A DNA stretch of 64,000 nucleotides. Source: Ascidia mentula. Its lineage: Eukaryota > Chordata > Ascidiacea > Phlebobranchia > Ascidiidae. Shown piece after piece: positions 59,201 through 64,000 of the stretch (positions are counted from its first letter, which is position 1; the number at the start of each line of letters is the position of its first letter). A program made the translations under genes and the position numbers. Under the pieces are notes generated by a model that was not told the DNA's origin, did no database searches, and saw only the letters and a list, made by a program, of their open reading frames with translations. The DNA is taken from contig OX387202.1 in assembly GCA_947561715.1 (NCBI GenBank), forward strand, positions 19,667,001 through 19,731,000. Direction: 5' to 3'.

Positions 59201-61732
59201 AACACAAAAGCATTATTAAAAAATAGAAACTTGCATTTTAACTTGGAAAGGGTAGGGTGCTTTCAGGGTGTCGATCGTGAGATAAGACAGACCCCGAATC
59301 CACACATCCCGCTCAGCCGGCTGACGCGCTGCAAGAATGAGCAACAAATATTCATTGCTGTCACATAAAAATTATATTTGATGTGGTTTCAATAAACAAA
59401 TGCAAAATACTGTGTTTGTTTCAACAGATTATACTGTCAGTTTTTTCTTTATTTGTAGAGTTTGCTTGTGAAAATATTTTGGGATAAATGTGCCGTAGAC
59501 ATTTGTGGATTGTTTGAGAAGATTTTGTAATTTTAAAATACTCTGGTAATACATAGCGAGAAGATTATGTTAGTTCAAAAAAAAGAACAACTTCTTTATT
59601 CCATTAACAAATTCGCATTTCATAAAAGAATAGTAAATAACCTTCACAAGAAAAGGTTACAATTAATCAAGTCTTTTACACTAGAACAGGTTATAGAATA
59701 GGAAGCATGTGTGTTAAGCCATATAATGATAAAACACAACCACTCGTGTTGGGTGGGCGACGTTGTGTATCCTGCATCCCACAACTCGATACAAACACTT
59801 TATATTTCCTTGATATAAACATTGCTATTGTACGGTGGAACATAAACACAACCAGCTTTAAAAACTCAGAGTATATATATTATTAATGACCGACATTTTC
59901 TCCAAACCAACATAGTCTGTTCAATATTAAATGAGTTACTGCTCCAAAAATCAGCGTTTAAATTATAATCACATAAAGATCATAGAAAATGTGTTTGTAA
60001 AAAGCAATAAAATTTCAAATAAATCATTATCCGGCATATTGCAGATGTATTATAGAGTTGGCATATTTATGAGTCTATGCCTAGAAAAACATGGTTACGT
60101 TTAAAATATTCACATTTACTCAAAAGCTGAATTAAGGCAGTCTACCGGTTAGAAATGACACAATGTCACCACAATTCATTTAAATCCACATTAGAACAGC
60201 AAGCAGTGTGGCTGATTTGCATTTTATCAAGGAGACCGACGATAACAACTCAGCATATTGCTGCTATAAAAAGGGTCAAAAACCTACACAGTTCCTGTGT
60301 TAGAGTTATGACAGAAGAAAAAGTTTGAATTGATACTAAATTGCAAAACATTAAGAGTCACAGTGCATTGGTCCCCACACACAACCAACATAGTGTATAC
60401 TTGTTTGTAGCTAATGTTTGTTGTAATTGTTTGCATTGCGACAGAGTGCTATAAGGAGCATATTCAACATTTAAAGGAAATGCATTATCATTCCATGCAT
60501 TTTTGCAACCAACTACTTAGATTAGGACCAAAAACCTGAACAGTGTCTTAGTGTTGATAAAGAAATGTAACACATATGCATTATCTACCTACAAGGTCAT
60601 GTACGCCTTACCTGCCACTGACAATGTTTTCAGGTTAAACTCTGTGCCGTAGAGGATGGTGAAACAGACCATGGAATCCACCTTTCGGGCCTCTTCTTGC
60701 ATGCGTTCAAAATCGCGTGAAATTTTTCCAGGTCGAATTTCTTTTATCTCGTTGATGTTTACTGCAACAGTGGGTTGACAACGAGTCCATAAAAAACAAA
60801 ATTCAAATAAGGAATTTACGTCTCCCAGTAAGGTATATAAATACACGAGGTAAAAATAAAGCTGAAAAATAGAGTTGCAAAAAATAAATTGCTTAATTAA
60901 AATGACCAAGAGGAGAAACCCCCGGATATTATATTCGTCAATATCAACGGCAATAAATAGGGCCATATGTTCTGGAAATGAAACTGTTTATTTAATAAAT
61001 CTTGAAATTGTGTTAAAAAATCAATATGCCAACATGTCACTGTTTATTGAATTATTGTCTTGCAGAAATAAAGGCAGCGAGCTTGAAGTCTCGTGACATT
61101 GACATATATTTCAAATCAGGGCAGTTATTCAATTCTGTATCATATTTCTCAATAAATATTAACAGATCCTAAGTTTGTACTTTTGAGAATTTCAAAAATC
61201 TTTTACAATTTTCTCAAAGTTTATGAAACATAATGTTCATTTCAGTCAGTTTGTGAGCCAAACAATTGTCTTGTGATGAGTGCCTACGTGTCATTTGTTG
61301 CATAATCAACAAAGTATTACAAAATCATAACAATTACACAAAAAGTTGTGAAGAGAAGATTTGAGTTTGAAGTAAACTTACAGGATCCTTCAATCTGGAA
61401 CTGCCGAGACCATACAACCTGCCTTGTTTCCTCTTTTACCTGGAAACAAAATAACACTTTTAATTTCATCTTAGCTGTAGATTTATGGATGTATAAATTA
61501 TTTTTGAGCCACATCTAAACTTTGAAACCACCCAGGTTTAATCAAATTACTGATAAAATTAGTTTACTTGAAATGTACGTTGCTCCAGTCGTTTATTTCT
61601 TGACGAAAACTTTGTCATCAAATTTCCCATCGTAAGTTTTTTGATGATGTCGTTCCGCTCCCCGGCCAACTCAAATTTTGGTTCCACGACGCCGCGCACC
61701 ACACTGGAAGAACTTGGGTAGCTGGTGGACAT
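44874..61732 (-). CDS. PLCG1: Phospholipase C-gamma (34 coding exons, 1312 aa)
   Basis: Cytosolic enzyme that hydrolyses phosphatidylinositol 4,5-bisphosphate to inositol trisphosphate and diacylglycerol after recruitment by tyrosine-kinase receptors. The gamma-type order is complete: PH, EF-hand region, catalytic X box, split PH interrupted by two SH2 domains and one SH3 domain, catalytic Y box, C2, and a charged C-terminal tail. Catalytic histidines are visible at 341 (ISSSHNTYL) and 386 (YHGHTL), matching human His335 and His380. Tyr799 (GPMYVPP) aligns with activating Tyr783 of human PLC-gamma1. Length compares with 1290 (PLCG1) and 1265 (PLCG2). All phases fit across 33 introns; two introns have GC donors. 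Whether it is the single ancestral PLCG or a PLCG1-type paralogue cannot be decided here. Confidence 0.95.
49283..49345 (+). repeat. Hammerhead-like repeat unit
   Basis: GTTGCATAGCAAC stem, CGAAACGTTG and a following AACAATTTTTGCCAGAGGAGC tail resemble the copies at 20404-20548. The 5' core half reads GTCATGA instead of CTGATGA. It lies in a PLC-gamma intron. Confidence 0.4.
49617..49780. mobile_element. Probable hAT-type miniature element at an intron boundary
   Basis: Begins CAGTGTTTCCCAACCTG. At 49763-49780 an imperfect inverse (CAGGTTAAGAAACCCACT, about 14 of 17 positions) sits directly against the PLC-gamma exon 20 splice donor. No convincing target duplication was found, so the right end is uncertain. 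Confidence 0.4.
50574..50740 (+). repeat. Dispersed repeat copy 2 carrying a hammerhead ribozyme
   Basis: Second copy of the family at 36120-36295, same orientation relative to the window. It lies within PLC-gamma intron 18, immediately left of the GC-donor exon. There is no coding capacity. Confidence 0.75.
50657..50711 (+). ncRNA. Hammerhead ribozyme, type I, intact core
   Basis: Stem I AGCTGCA/TGCAGCT (50657-50663 with 50705-50711, 7 bp perfect), core CTGATGA (50664-50670), stem II GACC-TTACA-GGTC (50671-50683), GAA (50684-50686), stem III ACAG/CTGT with GTG/CAC extension, predicted cleavage after C50704. All invariant core bases are present. Hammerheads of this kind are known in Penelope-like retroelements, retrozymes and some SINEs; which of these this repeat belongs to is not shown by the sequence. 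Confidence 0.85.
51653..51712 (+). repeat. 20-bp minisatellite, three units
   Basis: Three near-perfect tandem copies of a unit reading ATATTGTGATGACGTAATTT, in a PLC-gamma intron. Each unit contains a TGACGT half of the octamer enriched through the window. Confidence 0.8.
52567..53198 (-). other. PLC-gamma intron 13, nothing recognised
   Basis: Roughly 630 AT-rich bases between the second and third catalytic X-box exons, without element ends or exons that I can support. Confidence 0.45.
53490..53586 (-). repeat. Partial tRNA-derived SINE-like block
   Basis: Minus-strand GGTTCGAATCC (53553-53543), a consensus B box, sits in a T-arm-like GTGGGTTCGAATCCAC. No A box is seen at the expected distance, where the PLC-gamma exon begins. 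Confidence 0.35.
54601..56064 (-). other. PLC-gamma intron 10 with an inserted hAT element and an antisense open frame
   Basis: Holds the 711-bp element at 55001-55711. Directly before it a plus-strand frame from 54784 encodes about 70 charged residues ([16 protein letters not shown] start) before running into the element. No promoter or splice signal supports the frame as a gene. Confidence 0.5.
55001..55711. mobile_element. Non-autonomous hAT-type transposon (711 bp)
   Basis: Ends CGGTGGCGGATCTA and TAGATCCGCCACTG are inverted with 13 of 14 matches. The flanks 54993-55000 and 55712-55719 are both TCTGCTTG, a perfect 8-bp target duplication, the hallmark of hAT transposition. No transposase-like frame is visible inside. 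Confidence 0.85.
56277..57339 (-). other. PLC-gamma intron 8, nothing recognised
   Basis: About 1.06 kb; only short unsupported frames. Confidence 0.45.
57864..58737 (-). other. PLC-gamma intron 6, nothing recognised
   Basis: About 870 bases. A 97-codon plus-strand frame (58225-58518) has no domain and is not called. Confidence 0.45.
59329..60611 (-). other. PLC-gamma intron 3, nothing recognised
   Basis: About 1.28 kb of AT-rich sequence without exon or element boundaries that I can support. Confidence 0.45.
60762..61381 (-). other. PLC-gamma intron 2, nothing recognised
   Basis: About 620 bases between two PH-domain exons. Confidence 0.45.
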
Positions 61733-62925
61733 GATTGGTTCATGAACAATTCAGACTTGGGAGATTTAAACTTTATTGATTGACAAGCACCATGCACAAA
61801 AAATTTTTGGGCTAATTCACATCTGAGCAAATAAAAATTCAAAAAATTATGGCAACTGCTCTGAAGAACAACATGCAATTGCAGTGTTACATACTGCATA
61901 TGTTGTACTCTACCTCCTTAAACACTTCTAAATATACGTACCCGGTGTTTGTAAACTAACTAAATGAAAAATACCCGCTAAGATAACTTTAGCGTTCAAA
62001 ACACACAAAAACACAAATAAAAATAGAAAGTCGGTTTCACAAATGAGTTTGCAAGCATGCAAAACCCTAACTGTCTTATTTAGCTTAAAGCGGAGTGCTG
62101 TTATGTGCGAACAATGATGAAATGCCAACTCTTAAGGTCAAGATAAACATAGCCACAAGCATTGCCACTCTGCAGTTCCGATATCAAAATACAATTGTGG
62201 AAAGCTTCCGTGTTCACAAACCAGAGTGGAGGCAATGTCCGGTGAACCGTGACTGCTTTATCGAGCGGAACGTATCGTTTGCATCCGGTTATTGAAGAAA
62301 AAATTGCTGAGAATTCCTTCTGCTTTTTAATTGGTTGCTAGAAGTTTATTCGGCTCCACAACCATTCTTCAAAGTCTTGTTATGAAATATCCGCCATTCC
62401 CGAAGTTTGCCAACGCCAACGTGATGTTTCAGGAATATATTTTAAGCCTTGTGATGTTCTTGTCTGTAACAGACTAATCTAATCGTGATTTTTTTAATTA
62501 AACAATGCCAGCACCATTCGCTCTATGTGCTGCTTGTTAAATAGACTGATTACCAATCTTATCAGTGCATGCCACGGATTGCGCAGGAACGATGTAAACC
62601 AGATGCTATTTCCCGGTGCATAGTGTAAGCTACAACCAAGTACCAATGGAGATCCTATCTTGTTGCAACTTTTTTAAGTAAGTTTTTTAAGTATTGTGAG
62701 GATAGAATTGTTTCAATCGTAACAGGTTCCACAGGACAAAATAGCGCTTAACTTTGATCGTGTATAGCGCAGAGTCTGTATGACAAGATAATCGAAGTGA
62801 CCGGGAATATATCAAGCATCTGGTACAAACTTGAAAACAATCTTTCACTAATATTTATTAAACAGGCGAGCACTTGAGCTTCGAAATCCCTGTGGTTTAC
62901 TTTCACTACCAACATCGGTTGAAAC
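61733..62925. other. PLC-gamma upstream region
   Basis: Should contain the PLC-gamma promoter and leader. The start codon at 61732 is chosen because the frame aligns with the PLC-gamma N-terminus and an exon-1 donor follows. No upstream exon is evident. A plus-strand frame at 62095-62295 is not supported. Confidence 0.45.
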
Positions 62926-63757
62926 TAGTGATGCACCGAAACAGCATTTGTTTTATTCGGCCGAAACCGAAAACTTGCCTAATACATTCGGCCGAATAAA
63001 CCGTAACTAATTTTAGTATTCATCTCTTTAACCGCAATAAATTTAAACAAAACACGTGCAGGATTGGATCTCAACCTATCATGCAGCCTTTTATTGCCCC
63101 CTTAAAGCAGTGTTTCTCAAACTTTTATTCTGTACCGCCCCCCAAACCCCTTAGTCATTTAACAATGCCCAACAGAACAAACAAAAAACAAAACGAATTG
63201 ATTTGTTGCTTCGTAAGTCTCCTCAATTGTCGACATTAAAACGTTTCTTTTTCCATCTAAAAGAGTGGTGAATGCGCTGAACGCACGTTCCACCAAGTAT
63301 AAGCTAAGAAAAATACGGAAAGGTACACGCGTACTACCTGTAATGCGGTCGCATATCACTAGTGGTAAACGTACCACCGGTTGGGAAACACTGACTTACG
63401 CTGTAAGAGAAAATTTGCCATGTTACCAAGCGCCCCCCAATCGCCCATTCAGTCTCCAGCGCCCCCAGTAGGATTGCAAACGCTCTTTGGAGGGCGCTGG
63501 CGCCCACTTTGGGAACCACTGCCTTCAAGAATAACCTCGATTGCTGTATCAATTGCTCAAAGTTAATTTTCATCATTTCAGTGACAATCAACAAATGAAA
63601 CGAACATATTCGTACAGTTTAAACAATGATTAACCTTTTCTAAACTTTGCGTATCAGCGTTACATGCAGGAAAAAAGTTTCGGTTTCCGCCGAATTTTGC
63701 AAAAATAATCGTCCGAAACCGAATAATTGTAAAACCTTAGTTTCGGCCGGCAGTAAT
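62926..63757. mobile_element. Decayed hAT-like repeat with TTCGGCCGAA palindromes
   Basis: Begins TAGTGATGCACCGAAAC, a terminus typical of hAT elements, followed by repeated TTCGGCCGAA and CCGAAACCGAA blocks. Matching blocks return at 63675-63750. The right terminus is not recognisable. It appears to have been interrupted by the element at 63108-63521. Confidence 0.5.
63108..63521. mobile_element. hAT-type element nested in an older one (414 bp)
   Basis: Ends CAGTGTTTCTCAAAC and TTTGGGAACCACTG, inverted with about 12 of 14 matches. Flanks CCTTAAAG and CCTTCAAG agree at seven of eight bases. A minus-strand frame inside (63159-63377) contains AFSAFTTLLDGKRN, faintly like the C-terminal end of hAT transposases. 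An internal GGTTGGGAAACACTG at 63379-63393 may be the end of a further nested copy. Confidence 0.65.
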
Positions 63758-63954
63758 AAACCCCGCCATCTGCGACTTGTTTGTTTGCAGGTACGTCACA
63801 CAATCCCAAATGACGTCAACATACATTTGTTTTCTATTAATTTCAAACAGGAATTTAAGGTAAGTTTTTATTTGTGGATCAACCAACAAAGTGAATAAAA
63901 GCTAAAAGAATTTTGCGTAAAGTTTAGCGGCACGGAAACAAGAGAAACCGAAAA

Positions 63955-64000
63955 ATGAGCGTACTGGAAATCGTACGGAGACAGAGGGAGAGAAAGAGTG
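63955..64000 (+). CDS. Possible start of a further plus-strand gene, cut by window end
   Basis: ATG at 63955 opens MSVLEIVRRQRERKS and is still open at the window edge. An acceptor-like tttag ends at 63927, leaving a short leader, like the other genes here. Fifteen codons are too few for a family assignment. Confidence 0.3.
   Translation, partial: MSVLEIVRRQRERKS

Larger units (their letters stand above)
56065..61732 (-). other. PLCG1: PLC-gamma exons 1-10: PH and EF-hand region
   Basis: Exons in transcript order: 61732-61568, 61439-61382, 60761-60612, 59328-59235, 59131-59087, 58767-58738, 57863-57779, 57461-57340, 56276-56225, 56166-56065. Landmarks: [51 protein letters not shown], then [20 protein letters not shown] and [20 protein letters not shown] of the EF hands. 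Exon 4 ends at a GC donor (GCAAGT) and exon 6 is a 30-nt microexon. This stretch is the most diverged from human PLCG, so exons 4-6 are the least certain. Confidence 0.82.

Noticed and set aside
1..64000. CRISPR arrays, operons, prokaryotic promoters, rRNA
   Set aside because: None seen; spliced genes and intron structure show eukaryotic nuclear DNA.

Overview
The window is AT-rich eukaryotic nuclear DNA with short GT-AG introns. I assembled five intron-containing protein genes exon by exon, keeping reading phase continuous across every junction. The proteins are chordate-type: an LHFPL2-like tetraspan, an MRTF/myocardin coactivator, a ZP-domain membrane glycoprotein and a phospholipase C-gamma. 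Compact genes, very short 5' UTRs that open at an AG acceptor-like site, and many small hAT and tRNA-derived repeats suggest a tunicate, probably Ciona. That assignment is inference; no database was searched.

Layout. Plus strand: LHFPL2-like gene (1147-2374, 3 exons, 230 aa), about 9 kb without a recognised gene, then an unrecognised, probably nuclear protein (11329-16965, 10 exons, 575 aa). Minus strand: MRTF (18735-31953, 18 exons, 960 aa), converging on the unrecognised gene; a ZP/EGF/TSP1/trefoil-like type I membrane protein (32910-41168, 16 exons, 760 aa); and PLC-gamma (44874-61732, 34 exons, 1312 aa). A possible new plus-strand gene begins at 63955 and is cut by the window edge. The genes are not an operon. 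They serve separate roles: actin-MRTF-SRF transcription, receptor tyrosine kinase/phosphoinositide signalling, an extracellular coat or adhesion surface, and a tetraspan.

The most interesting non-coding signal is a dispersed repeat present at about 36.12-36.29 kb and 50.57-50.74 kb. Each copy contains a type I hammerhead ribozyme: 7-bp stem I, CUGAUGA core, 4-bp stem II, GAA, and stem III ending at a C cleavage site. The 50.66 kb copy keeps every core base. The 36.2 kb copy has one core substitution but compensatory changes in stem III. Other repeats carry weaker hammerhead-like cores. The palindrome TGACGTCA occurs about 30 times by hand count, against roughly one expected. Several hAT-type insertions are visible, one with a perfect 8-bp target duplication. 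PLC-gamma has two introns that appear to use GC donors and a 30-nt microexon.
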